Assembly (NCBI RefSeq): GCF_003121485.1
Contig: NZ_QAVX01000003.1
Coordinates: 108,309-172,308 of the forward strand
Direction: 5' to 3'
Length of the DNA stretch: 64,000 bases
DNA from: Dyella sp. C11
GTDB taxonomy: Bacteria; Pseudomonadota; Gammaproteobacteria; Xanthomonadales; Rhodanobacteraceae
Part shown: positions 8,712 through 16,740 of the stretch, piece after piece
How the letters are laid out: each line of letters begins with the position of its first letter
Position numbering within the stretch: the first letter of the stretch is position 1
Program-made: the position numbers and the translations under genes
The notes under the pieces: model-generated
Seen by the model: the letters and a program-made list of their open reading frames with translations, nothing else
The model's database searches: none
Told to the model about the DNA's origin: nothing

Positions 8712-9461
8712 ATGCGCAAGAAACTCGTCGCCGGCAACTGGAAGATGCATGGTAGCCGCAGCATGGCGACAGCCCTGGTCAGCGACATCGTTGCCGCCCT
8801 GCCCACCGCCGTCGACGTGGTGGTGATTCCGCCCTTTCCGTATCTGGGTGAACTGGCCTCGCAGCACGCCGGTTCCGGCCTGGGTTTCGGCGGCCAGGAT
8901 GTGAGCGAGCACGACGGGCAGGGCGCCTATACCGGCGAAGTGTCCGCTGCCATGCTGGCCGACGTGGGTGCGCAATGGGCCATCGTGGGCCACTCCGAGC
9001 GCCGCCAGTACCAAAAGGAAAGCAACGAGCTGGTAGCCCGCAAGTTCGCCGCCGCACGCGCGGGCGGCCTTACCCCCATTCTCTGCGTGGGTGAAACGCT
9101 GGCCGAGCGTGACAGCGGGCTCACCGATGCCGTTGTGGCACGCCAGCTCAAGGCCGTGATCGAGTTGAACGGCATCGCCAGCTTCGACACCGCCGTTATC
9201 GCTTATGAGCCGGTATGGGCCATTGGCACCGGGCAAACGGCGTCGCCGGAGCAGGCGCAGCACGTTCATGCGTTCATCCGTAGCCAACTGGAAAAAGAAG
9301 ATGTTATGATTGCCCGTCTGACCCGACTGCTTTACGGCGGTAGTGTCAAAGCGGCAAATGCTGCGGAATTGTTCGCACAGCCGGACGTGGATGGAGGGTT
9401 GATCGGGGGCGCCTCACTGGCATCGGCCGATTTCCTGGGAATCTGCGCGGCAGCACACTGA
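8712..9461 (+). CDS. tpiA: Triosephosphate isomerase
   Basis: Interconverts dihydroxyacetone phosphate and glyceraldehyde-3-phosphate. The 249-residue TIM barrel has N-terminal KLVAGNWKMHGS (Asn and Lys), catalytic His in VGHSERR, catalytic Glu in IAYEPVWAIGTG, and the phosphate-binding LLYGGSV and GGASL. The start at ATG 8712 matches the family; the upstream in-frame extension is not conserved. The order tpiA-secG-tRNA-Leu is common in gamma- and betaproteobacteria. Confidence 0.97.
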   Translation: MRKKLVAGNWKMHGSRSMATALVSDIVAALPTAVDVVVIPPFPYLGELASQHAGSGLGFGGQDVSEHDGQGAYTGEVSAAMLADVGAQWAIVGHSERRQYQKESNELVARKFAAARAGGLTPILCVGETLAERDSGLTDAVVARQLKAVIELNGIASFDTAVIAYEPVWAIGTGQTASPEQAQHVHAFIRSQLEKEDVMIARLTRLLYGGSVKAANAAELFAQPDVDGGLIGGASLASADFLGICAAAH

Positions 9462-9486
9462 GCGCCACGGACTCTTAAAGAGAACC

Positions 9487-9933
9487 ATGTTCGTCATTTT
9501 CAGCGTTTTCTACATTCTGATCGCCGCAGCGATGATCGTGCTGATCCTGATGCAGCGCGGTGCAGGTGCTGACGCGGGCTCCGGCTTCGGCGGCGGTGCT
9601 TCCGCCACGGTGTTCGGTGCACGCGGTTCGGCCAGCTTCCTCACCCGTTCCACCGCGGTGCTGGCAGCGCTGTTCTTCGCGTTGAGCCTGGGCATGGGTA
9701 TCTACCTTGGCCACAACGCGCATTCGCAGAGTGACGGCGGCAGTGACCTGGGTGTGATGTCGGGTATTGCCAACAAGCCGGCGGCAACGCAGAATGCGCT
9801 CCCCGCCGCTCCGGCCAACGCGGAAATCCCGCAGGCCACCAAGCCGGCACAGGGTGATGTCCCCGCTGCCACGGCTCCGGCCAAGCCCTCGGGTGACGTG
9901 CCTGCCGCGACGGAACCGGCAAAGAAAAATTAA
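9487..9933 (+). CDS. secG: Preprotein translocase subunit SecG
   Basis: SecG of the SecYEG channel, 148 residues. It has two membrane helices (about residues 3-23 and 52-74) flanking a conserved GAGADAGSGFGGGASATVFG-type loop. The C-terminal tail of about 65 residues is rich in Ala, Pro and Lys, as in Xanthomonadales homologues. It is 25 bp after tpiA and 11 bp before a tRNA-Leu. Confidence 0.95.
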   Translation: MFVIFSVFYILIAAAMIVLILMQRGAGADAGSGFGGGASATVFGARGSASFLTRSTAVLAALFFALSLGMGIYLGHNAHSQSDGGSDLGVMSGIANKPAATQNALPAAPANAEIPQATKPAQGDVPAATAPAKPSGDVPAATEPAKKN

Positions 9934-9944
9934 GTAAGACACCT

Positions 9945-10029
9945 GCCCAGGTGGCGGAATTGGTAGACGCACTACCTTGAGGTGGTAGCGCCGTAAGGCG
10001 TGGGGGTTCGAGTCCCCCCTTGGGCACCA
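9945..10029 (+). tRNA. tRNA-Leu(GAG)
   Basis: An 85-nt type II tRNA with encoded CCA. Acceptor GCCCAGG pairs with CTTGGGC. The D-loop contains GGCGGAATTGGTAGACGC. The anticodon loop TTGAGGT gives anticodon GAG, and the T-arm is GGGGGTTCGAGTCCCCC. It reads CUC and CUU. The position just after secG is the usual one. Confidence 0.97.
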
Positions 10030-10074
10030 ATCGAAGATACCGATGCACATGCATCGATATCCCAAAGAACAAAG

Positions 10075-10098
10075 AAACCGCCACTCGGCGGTTTTTTT
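10075..10098 (+). terminator. Rho-independent terminator after tRNA-Leu
   Basis: AAACCGCC-ACTC-GGCGGTTT stem with a seven-T tail, 46 bp after the tRNA. Confidence 0.9.
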
Positions 10099-10142
10099 GT
10101 GCGCGCGTTTCAGACGTCCAAACTCAAGGGAGTCCATCCGCC

Positions 10143-10640
10143 ATGCCGAAAATCCACCTGGTCGAAGGCCCCGTCGGCGCCGGCAAATCCACCTACGCTG
10201 CACAGCTGAGCAACCAACCCGCCGCGCCTGCCCTGATCCTCGATGCCTGGTTCGCCCGACTCTACAGTCCTGACCGTCCCGCTGAAGGTTTGATGCCGTG
10301 GTACGTGGAACGCAAGGAACGCTGCATCGCGCATATCTGGGCAACCGCCTTGGACATACTCGGCACAGGGCACGATGTTGTGCTTGAACTCGGACTGGTC
10401 GAGCGCGCCAGTCGCAAGCGGTTCTACGCGTTGGTGGATGACGCGGGATACGACCTCACGGTCTATCTGCTCGATGCGCCGCGTGATGTTCGGCGGGAGC
10501 GGGTGAGGCAGCGCAATCGAGAGAAGGGGCCGACTTATACGATGGAGGTGCCTGATGCGTTCTTTGAATTGGCGAGTGACGCTTGGGAGCCTATCGCTGA
10601 GGCTGAAAAAGAGTGGTGCGAAGTTCAAGTGGTAGCTTGA
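10143..10640 (+). CDS. Small P-loop ATP-binding (AAA_33-like kinase) protein
   Basis: A 165-residue P-loop protein with Walker A GPVGAGKST at residues 9-17 and a late LLDAPRDVRRERVRQRNREKG segment that looks like the LID arginines of adenylate- or shikimate-kinase-like folds. It resembles single-domain AAA_33 / zeta-like kinases of unknown substrate. The start is ATG 10143 after AAGGGAGTCC. Base composition is still host-like at the start, so it may mark the left border of the accessory stretch that follows. Confidence 0.75.
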   Translation: MPKIHLVEGPVGAGKSTYAAQLSNQPAAPALILDAWFARLYSPDRPAEGLMPWYVERKERCIAHIWATALDILGTGHDVVLELGLVERASRKRFYALVDDAGYDLTVYLLDAPRDVRRERVRQRNREKGPTYTMEVPDAFFELASDAWEPIAEAEKEWCEVQVVA

Positions 10641-10838
10641 CAGCTATCGTGCACTGCACGTCCTCGTATTATTTAGCTATGCAGTCAGCGAAACGCCGCG
10701 TATCGCAAAGAAAAGTACACTCTGACCCCGGTTTTGGTGTGTGTTAGGCCGTGACGTGTAACAGACGCGTTATATGGCGAAACCTTCCGCAGCGTGCGTA
10801 GCATTTTCGCGCGCATCCCGCGCACTCCGGAGGGGATT

Positions 10839-11357
10839 ATGAAGCAGCTTCTGTGTTGCTTTGTCTGTTTCGGGCTGGCCGCCTGTTGCACGGAGCCTCA
10901 AAAGGTTGAAACCGTTTCGTTGGAGAACGCGATCTCCAGCGTTCGCGCTGCTATTGAAAACGGATACGCCTACTGTGCGGATACATCGCACAAATGCACT
11001 TCAAATGTTCAACTCAACACCGTCACGATTAGCCTCGCCTTGGCAAGTACGAACGGGCAAGAAGTGGATGTCGCGTTACCTGGTAAGTACCCATTTAGCC
11101 TCGGTGGTAAGGGCACGTTTTCCGAATCGACCACGAACACGATCACGCTCGTTTGGCAGAACCCTTGTCTGGTCGCCACGAAGGGCGATTCGACGGGCAG
11201 CCCAGACCAAAAGCCTGGTGGCGGAGGCAAGGGTGATCGATCTCAGAGGTCGAACTCGGACAGTTCCCAGACATCCAAACCTGATCCTTACGGATGCGAT
11301 GTTGCGGGCGGGCACACGATGTTCCAGACGCAGGACGTCGCCCCTCGTAAGTATTGA
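10839..11357 (+). CDS. Lipoprotein with a Trypco2-like domain
   Basis: A 172-residue protein with a lipoprotein signal peptide ending in a GLAAC lipobox (Cys16). The following domain (about 25-115) has the pattern of trypsin-co-occurring domain 2: an N-terminal helix (SLENAISSVRAAIENG), then strands VQLNTVTISLALAS, VDVALPG and NTITLVW. I infer this from pattern memory, not a search. The C-terminal 55 residues are Gly/Ser/Lys-rich and low-complexity. CCGGAGGGG precedes the ATG. Composition is lower in GC than the core. It is followed by a terminator and a phage-gene fragment. Confidence 0.65.
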   Translation: MKQLLCCFVCFGLAACCTEPQKVETVSLENAISSVRAAIENGYAYCADTSHKCTSNVQLNTVTISLALASTNGQEVDVALPGKYPFSLGGKGTFSESTTNTITLVWQNPCLVATKGDSTGSPDQKPGGGGKGDRSQRSNSDSSQTSKPDPYGCDVAGGHTMFQTQDVAPRKY

Positions 11358-11437
11358 CCTGACCAGTCGGGTAGGCGCTACGACCAGCGACTTAATGGCC
11401 GGCGCGCTTACCAATACATAAACAAAGCTACTTTCTG

Positions 11438-11466
11438 AGCCCCGACCTGTGCGGGGCTTTTCTTTT
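11438..11466 (+). terminator. Rho-independent terminator
   Basis: AGCCCCG-ACCTGTG-CGGGGCT stem followed by TTTCTTTT, 80 bp after the lipoprotein gene. Confidence 0.85.
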
Positions 11467-11484
11467 GCGTCTGCTGGTGAAGCT

Positions 11485-11690
11485 ATGAAACTTGGCATGT
11501 ACTTCACACTCGACGAGATGACGGCGTCGGCGGAAGCGAAGCGCTGCGGCATTTCGAACGTACCCGGCCCGATCGAAGTTGCCGCATTGGGTGCGCTGGT
11601 GAAGACAGTGCTCGACCCACTTCGCGCAGCCTTGGGTATTACGAGAACGAGAAGTTGGCAGCGTATCGGCATGAAGCCATTGCCCCGAGC
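11485..11690 (+). pseudogene. Truncated peptidase M15-type phage endolysin (N-terminal fragment)
   Basis: The frame starting at ATG 11485 gives MKLGMYFTLDEMTASAEAKR and about 40 further residues. This resembles the start of D-Ala-D-Ala carboxypeptidases of the peptidase M15_3 type found in phages. Similarity ends after the LRAALGI segment, before the catalytic His/Asp motifs. The frame runs on into unrelated sequence to 11796 and overlaps the next gene. It is most likely a decayed prophage lysis gene; the boundary is approximate. Confidence 0.55.
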
Positions 11691-11698
11691 TGTCCAGG

Positions 11699-13042
11699 GT
11701 GGGTGGGAGCAACCCCGCAGCGATCCCTCTTATCCTGCTTGCCTTGGCATTTATATTGTTAAGCTTGCTTGCATTAATTGGATGGTTGGCTGCTAAGATA
11801 TCAAAAGTCGCGGATATCTTAGGAGGTCCCTTGGACGCAATTTCGCAGCAAGAAGCCGAATTGAAGTGGATGGAAGCCGGAAACGTCTTCACTCCGGGCT
11901 CGCCCGTCAGCACTCGTGACCTGTTCGCTGGCCGACGCGATCAGCTTCAAGAGATCATGGGTGCTATTTCTCAACGTGGTTACCACGCGGTCCTCTACGG
12001 GGAGCGTGGCGTTGGGAAGACGTCCCTTTCCAACATTCTTGTGACGATTCTGGGCGCGATGCCCCAGGCTTCGCTGATCGGTCGCGTAAACTGCGATGCG
12101 GGGGACACCTTCAGCAGCATTTGGCACAAAGCGCTCAGGGATATCTCGTTCACTAATCCCCAGCGGGGCATTGGTTTCAATGCTGCCGACACCGTCGCAC
12201 ATACCCCGGTTTCTGCGACTCTTCCAACGGTGGTGCAGCCGGACGACATTCGGCGGACATTGTCAGATCTGTCGCGTCATGCCCGTGTTCTCATAATCCT
12301 TGACGAATACGACCGAATCGTTGATCGACAGGTCGCGACACTCGTTTCGGACACAATCAAGGCGCTCTCGGATTTTGGTGTCGATGCAACGGTGTTGATC
12401 ATTGGTGTCGCGGATACCATCGATGACCTCATCGAAGGCCATCAGTCTATTGAGCGTGCCGTGGTGCAGATCCCGATGCCACGCATGTCTGACGAGGAAA
12501 TTGCCGAGATTTTAGATACCGGCGTTAGCAAGTTGGGCATGCAGATGGATGGCGGGGCTCGAGCTCACCTTGTCCATCTCACACAGGGCTTGCCTTATGT
12601 TGCACATCTGCTTGGCTTGCATACAACCAGGGTTGCGCTCCAAGGCCACGCGAGGACCATCACGAGATCCCACGCCGACCAGGGAATCCAGCGTTCGTTA
12701 GAGCAGTGGCAACAATCGATTCGAACGGCCTATGTTGATGCAATCAGAAGCCCTCAGCCCGTAAATCTCTTTAAGGAAGTTTTACTGGCGTGTGCATTGG
12801 CTGAAACGGACGAGCTCGGTTACTTCAGTGCGTCGAGTATTCGTGCGCCCCTTAAGCAGATTACCGGTCGGCTTCTCGACATTCCTAGCTTTGCCCGGCA
12901 TCTCAAGGAGTTTAGTACCGAGGGTAGAGGGGGGATCATTGAGCGAGTAGGCACTGCCCGCAAGCTTCGCTATCGCTTTACTAGCCCCCTTATGCGGCCC
13001 TACATCATCATGCGTGGCTACGACGACGGCCTGCTCAAATGA
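11699..13042 (+). CDS. Membrane-anchored ORC/CDC6-like AAA+ ATPase
   Basis: A 447-residue protein with one N-terminal membrane helix (about 8-32), then an AAA+ core. Walker A GERGVGKTS is at 101-109, Walker B VLIILDEYDR at 197-206, and a sensor-1-like strand TVLIIGVADT near 231-240. The last about 100 residues look like a winged-helix region. The layout is that of ORC/CDC6-type or MSP-type ATPases often found in bacterial conflict islands. The start is uncertain: GTG 11699 retains the helix, while an AGGAGGT at 11821 precedes a TTG at 11831 that would drop it. GC is lower than in core genes. Confidence 0.75.
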   Translation: MGGSNPAAIPLILLALAFILLSLLALIGWLAAKISKVADILGGPLDAISQQEAELKWMEAGNVFTPGSPVSTRDLFAGRRDQLQEIMGAISQRGYHAVLYGERGVGKTSLSNILVTILGAMPQASLIGRVNCDAGDTFSSIWHKALRDISFTNPQRGIGFNAADTVAHTPVSATLPTVVQPDDIRRTLSDLSRHARVLIILDEYDRIVDRQVATLVSDTIKALSDFGVDATVLIIGVADTIDDLIEGHQSIERAVVQIPMPRMSDEEIAEILDTGVSKLGMQMDGGARAHLVHLTQGLPYVAHLLGLHTTRVALQGHARTITRSHADQGIQRSLEQWQQSIRTAYVDAIRSPQPVNLFKEVLLACALAETDELGYFSASSIRAPLKQITGRLLDIPSFARHLKEFSTEGRGGIIERVGTARKLRYRFTSPLMRPYIIMRGYDDGLLK

Positions 13043-13069
13043 CAGCCAAACAGAGGGGGGAAGAGCGCC

Positions 13070-13714
13070 ATGCCGTTAGCACAAGCGTTGGCTTTAATCG
13101 GCTCGGTGGTAACGATCGTGTTAGCGATGTACGGGTTGGACGCGTGGCGGCGTGAGCACGCTGGCCGACGTAGCATTGAGTTGGCGGAAGAGACGCTAGC
13201 CATGTTTTACGAAGCAGCGGACGCCTTGGAACACGTCCGAAATCCTGGCTCGTTTGGGTCGGAATATCGAGATCTAGTTCGCGACCCTAACGAATCCAAT
13301 GCCGAATTTGATGCGCGCCGAAAGGCTTCCATCGTGTTCACGAGGTTTTCGGAGCATAGCGATCTGTTCAATCGAATTCACGCAATGCGATACCGCTTTA
13401 TGGCTCAGATTGGAAAAGCTCAAGCAGCTCCATTCGATGAGCTTCGACGTATCGTCAATGATGTGCAGGCCGCGGCCAGAATGCTCACTCGGCTATGGCC
13501 CAGGAATACCTTCAAGGATGAAGCCGCGTTTCTTGCCCATCAGGAGCTGGTCAACAAATATGAGGCTGTTTTTGGGTGGACACTGCCTGAAGAAGACCCG
13601 ATTCGACCGCGCATGGATGCAATCCTCAAAGACATAGAGGGCACCTGCCGCGGGGTCATTACTGGAAAGGGATCGCTCTACAGGCTTATTAAGCTGCCCA
13701 TTCGGTCATCATGA
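13070..13714 (+). CDS. Membrane-anchored helical protein of unknown function
   Basis: A 214-residue protein with one N-terminal membrane helix (about 5-22) followed by a mainly helical cytosolic part. The segment IELAEETLAMFYEAADALEH...RNPGSF resembles a recurrent but uncharacterised family of membrane-anchored proteins in mobile islands. No catalytic motif is seen. GGGGGGAAGAGCGCC precedes the ATG, and it lies 27 bp after the ATPase, so the pair is probably one operon. Confidence 0.65.
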   Translation: MPLAQALALIGSVVTIVLAMYGLDAWRREHAGRRSIELAEETLAMFYEAADALEHVRNPGSFGSEYRDLVRDPNESNAEFDARRKASIVFTRFSEHSDLFNRIHAMRYRFMAQIGKAQAAPFDELRRIVNDVQAAARMLTRLWPRNTFKDEAAFLAHQELVNKYEAVFGWTLPEEDPIRPRMDAILKDIEGTCRGVITGKGSLYRLIKLPIRSS

Positions 13715-13725
13715 CCTAGCCAAGC

Positions 13726-13739
13726 TGCCACGCCATGGT
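13726..13739. repeat. 14-bp direct repeat, left copy
   Basis: TGCCACGCCATGGT, repeated exactly at 14024-14037. The two copies flank the tRNA-Ser fragment and its terminator. Confidence 0.5.
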
Positions 13740-13853
13740 GATGGGGACCTCCCAATCCTCCTCCTGTGCGGGAAAGGGCGATTGGCTGTCGAATGTCTAA
13801 ACCGGCAATCTTTTTGCGGTGATTTTTACGGTGAGACTGAAACAGAGGCAAAG

Positions 13854-13886
13854 AAAAAGGGCTTGCATCGCTGCAAGCCCTTGTTT
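13854..13886 (-). terminator. Rho-independent terminator for the tRNA-Ser direction
   Basis: An 11-bp perfect stem (AAGGGCTTGCA / TGCAAGCCCTT) with a TTTTT tract on the minus strand, directly after the tRNA-Ser 3' end. Confidence 0.85.
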
Positions 13887-13888
13887 CT

Positions 13889-13956
<68 letters not shown>

Positions 13957-14023
13957 TAATCTGCGTATGCTTTGTATACAGAATGCAGGGGCTATGAGAT
14001 TGGGCAATTGAAGCAGCTTCAGG

Positions 14024-14037
14024 TGCCACGCCATGGT
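14024..14037. repeat. 14-bp direct repeat, right copy
   Basis: Exact copy of 13726-13739; it overlaps the start codon of the DoxX-like gene. Confidence 0.5.
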
Positions 14038-14806
14038 TGCTCAACATCGTCTTAAAGGCTTGGGCAGGTACATCTTGGGACTGGGGGTCATGGCGATGGC
14101 CGTGGTTTGCCTGGTCTGGGGAAATTTTGATCCTGGGCAGCCTGTGCCCAAGGATTTCCCTTATCGAGTTGTGTTCGCTTATGCCGCCGCAGTTTTCATG
14201 CTGATTTCCGGCGCCGCGCTTGCGTGGCGTCGCACTGCGATGTCTGGCGCTGTCGCGCTGTCCGCATATTTCCTGTTTGTCGTCGTAGTGCTGATGAATG
14301 GCCGCTCGGTGCTTGCTCACTACACGGAGTTCGGCAGCTACAGCGGCACGGCGGAGCAGTTGGCGATTGCGGCGGGGGCTTGGATTGTTTTTGCCCGTAA
14401 CGCCAGGTTGGATGCGCAAACGGCAGCGCGGTTTGTGCGAGTGGGGCAGGTGGTGTTTGGCATCTGTGCCATCTTGTTTGGCGGCGCGCATTTTGCGTAC
14501 ATGAATCTGACGGCGCCGTTGGTGCCTGCGTGGTTGCCGCCGGGTCAGACGTTCTGGGCGTATGCGACTGGCGTTGCGCAGATCGCGGCAGGGTTGGCGA
14601 TAGTGACGGGGGGTTGGGCGCGGTTGGCGGCGGTGTTGCTGACGGTGATGTATGTGTCGTTTACGGTGTTGGTGCACGTGCCGACGCTGTTGGCGGATTC
14701 GTCCAAGTTTTTCAACTGGACGGAGAACGCGTTGAACCTTGCGCTGATTGGCGTTGCGTGGGTGGTGGCAGATTCGCTGGCTTGGTCGAAGCAAGGACGG
14801 CCATAA
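14033..14806 (+). CDS. DoxX-like integral membrane protein
   Basis: A 257-residue protein with seven or more predicted membrane helices. The second half (FGGAHFAYMNLTAPLVPAWL, a GVAQIAAGLAIVTGG helix, and a C-terminal NWTENALNLALIGVAWVVADS) resembles the DoxX / DoxX-like family. Function is not known. Start ATG 14033 lies inside a 14-bp repeat. It is host-like in GC. Confidence 0.7.
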   Translation: MVAQHRLKGLGRYILGLGVMAMAVVCLVWGNFDPGQPVPKDFPYRVVFAYAAAVFMLISGAALAWRRTAMSGAVALSAYFLFVVVVLMNGRSVLAHYTEFGSYSGTAEQLAIAAGAWIVFARNARLDAQTAARFVRVGQVVFGICAILFGGAHFAYMNLTAPLVPAWLPPGQTFWAYATGVAQIAAGLAIVTGGWARLAAVLLTVMYVSFTVLVHVPTLLADSSKFFNWTENALNLALIGVAWVVADSLAWSKQGRP

Positions 14807-15603
14807 GCTGGCGAGTTACCGCGTGCATCGGTGGATTCTCGAAAGATCGGGTGAAGCGCAGAAGCTGGTAAGTGCACGCGCTCGCGTGGCCGAGCGTTCA
14901 CTGGTATCCAATCGCGCAGTGCTTGCACGCCGCCCTGCCAGGCGTGGCGTGCCGGATCACCATCCGTCACGCCACAGGGGCGATCAACTGGCGCGCGGTG
15001 CGCTCACGTCGGCGGGTGGCCGACTATTCCCGGGTTACACGGCGTGGCTTGCGCAGCGGGCGCGGGGCTGTGGTGACAGCGTGGGGCTCGCGGGTGGTCG
15101 CCCGTCTCTTTGCGGGATTCGCGTGGTCGCGCGCAGAGGCACACCTCGGTCCCGGTGGGCGAGGTGGTTGTCACCTAGGCGATTCGTGAGCGACGCGCCG
15201 TGCGTGGGCTCGGCCGTGTAGGGGAATGTCGTGAGGTGGTCGTCTTGTGTAATAGACGCGCGTGCGCGTGCCTTATGATCCGGCGTAGCCATGATCAACT
15301 CCTTAGAAGTTGGTTTGGTTAGCGGGTCGCATGGGGTCCTATGCCCATGCGGCCCGCGCTACTCACGGCACTGCTGCCGTGGCCGCTCGCAAAACCCCGT
15401 CCGAAGACACCCGCGAGCAGCCCGCACAAACTAGCAAGGTTCGCCGCGCAACGCGGGTGCCGTTTGTAGGCGTCGCGCTGCGGCGGCGCGTCAGGATTTG
15501 TCTTTCACTTTGAAGGCTTGCGGCCCACAAGCGGTGGCTTGTTTCATCGCGTGGTTGCTGACGAACGTATAGTGTTTGCGACGTCGGTGAGCGGGAGCGG
15601 CGA
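14807..15603. other. 800-bp stretch with no convincing gene
   Basis: The stretch is GC-rich, with overlapping open frames on both strands that have biased Arg/Ala/His content and no recognised domain. The only frame with a good ribosome binding site is the minus-strand ORF at 15035-15292. I see no tRNA, integrase or insertion sequence. It may be a degenerate island edge or an untranslated leader region. Confidence 0.5.
15035..15292 (-). CDS. Doubtful small ORF, 85 residues
   Basis: The minus-strand ATG at 15292 is preceded by AAGGAG with 6-bp spacing, which is why it is listed. The product (begins MATPDHKARARASITQDDHL) is rich in Arg, His and Pro with no recognisable domain. It could be a leader peptide, a small mobile-element protein, or chance. 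Confidence 0.25.
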   Translation of the reverse strand: MATPDHKARARASITQDDHLTTFPYTAEPTHGASLTNRLGDNHLAHRDRGVPLRATTRIPQRDGRPPASPTLSPQPRARCASHAV

Positions 15604-16251
15604 ATGCCTCGACTCCAACAACACGTATCGCGTGCCATCGCACTGGGTTTGCGTGCGCAGAAGGGTGCGGCCGTTGCGGTGGGTGTGACGCTTGAGCATG
15701 GCGAGCCGCGCGTGATGTTTTCCACGCTGCTTGCGTGCAGTGAAGATGGCGATGCGCTTTCCATCGCGCCGTATACCCTCGCGGCTGGTATGCCGCGCGA
15801 TCCGAAGGGCAGGGCGACGGCGGAGGCGCTCGCTGCCGTTGCCGAAGGGCGTCGGGGTCAGGATGCGTTGGCGACACGCGGCTTGCAGGCCTTGCTGGAT
15901 GATTTGCGTGCGCAGGGATACACGTCCGTCTCCGCGGCGTTGCTGGTGAATCGCGCGGGCTGGATTACCGATCTGCTCCAATACAGCCTTGCCTGGGCGG
16001 AGCATGTGCCCGTGGCCGAGCTGATGGGCGTGCGCGACGCGATGCGCGCAGCGTGCGGGCAGTGCGGCATCGAACTCACGGAGCTGGACGAGAAGTCGCT
16101 TCCCGAGGTGGCGGGCGCCGCGCTTGGCCTGCCTGCCGACGCCATGCCGGAACGCCTGAAGGCGCTGGGTGCCTCGGTTGGCCGGCCTTGGCGCAAGGAG
16201 CAGAAGCTGGCCTGCCTGTCGGCGTGGCTGTTGGCGGCCGGCCTGGGCTGA
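15604..16251 (+). CDS. Hypothetical protein, 215 residues
   Basis: A conserved-looking but unrecognised protein. It begins MPRLQQHVSRAIALGLRAQK; strands (AAVAVGVTLEH, RVMFSTLLAC, SAALLVNRAGWITDLLQYSL) alternate with helices, reminiscent of an RNase-H-like or actin-like fold, but I cannot name a family. There is no signal peptide or membrane helix. The ATG follows GGGAGCGGCGA. Codon use is host-like. Confidence 0.65.
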   Translation: MPRLQQHVSRAIALGLRAQKGAAVAVGVTLEHGEPRVMFSTLLACSEDGDALSIAPYTLAAGMPRDPKGRATAEALAAVAEGRRGQDALATRGLQALLDDLRAQGYTSVSAALLVNRAGWITDLLQYSLAWAEHVPVAELMGVRDAMRAACGQCGIELTELDEKSLPEVAGAALGLPADAMPERLKALGASVGRPWRKEQKLACLSAWLLAAGLG

Positions 16252-16300
16252 CGTCCCCTTGCCGCGGGTTCCATGGCGTGGCGCAGGGTGTTGTGGCGCG

Positions 16301-16317
16301 CTGGCACGCTCCTTGTA
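16301..16317 (+). promoter_or_regulatory. Possible sigma-54 promoter
   Basis: CTGGCACGCTCCTTGTA matches the -24 GG element and nearly the -12 element (TTGT instead of TTGC) with the correct spacing. It lies 118 bp upstream of the 76-residue gene at 16435. Confidence 0.3.
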
Positions 16318-16434
16318 TCTCCCTGGGTAACCCGAACCATTCCATCCCCGGCGTCATGCCCGTTGGTTCTTGAGTACCACGCCTTCCACGGCGTGGAACG
16401 GGCATGGCTGTGCGTCCAACAAGTGGTTGATGAC

Positions 16435-16665
16435 ATGGAAATGAACTTCACGCTGGTCGATGAGCAAGGCGAGCCCGTTGAAGTGTTCTGCGAGGTGTTC
16501 GAGCGCGGCGAGGCGGTGTATTGGCGTGCGTGGCTGTATGGCTTTGCGTCGCTGCTGGACACGCTGGAAGGGCGCGCTGCCGACGACACGGCCATTCCCG
16601 GCATGATCCAGGCGGAAATCCTGCTGCGCGGCATCCGCGCGCATGCTGACCTACAGCGGCAGTAA
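16435..16665 (+). CDS. Small hypothetical protein, 76 residues
   Basis: A small acidic protein beginning MEMNFTLVDEQGEPVEVFCE and continuing into an AVYWRAWLYGFASLLDTLEG segment. I do not recognise a family. ATG 16435 was chosen because the open frame upstream (from 16273) overlaps a promoter-like element and is unconserved in character. The Shine-Dalgarno sequence is weak. Confidence 0.5.
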   Translation: MEMNFTLVDEQGEPVEVFCEVFERGEAVYWRAWLYGFASLLDTLEGRAADDTAIPGMIQAEILLRGIRAHADLQRQ

Positions 16666-16740
16666 CTGACCCGATGCATCCGGGATGGCGTGCGTGCGCC
16701 ATGCCGCTACCATCCATCGATCCGAGGCCGGAGCGGTGTC

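Noticed and set aside
11449-11796. Intact 115-residue gene
   Set aside because: Only the N-terminal part resembles peptidase M15; the rest runs into the next gene and is unrelated.
14872-15189. 105-residue plus-strand gene
   Set aside because: No ribosome binding site, composition typical of a shadow frame, and competing frames of equal quality on both strands.
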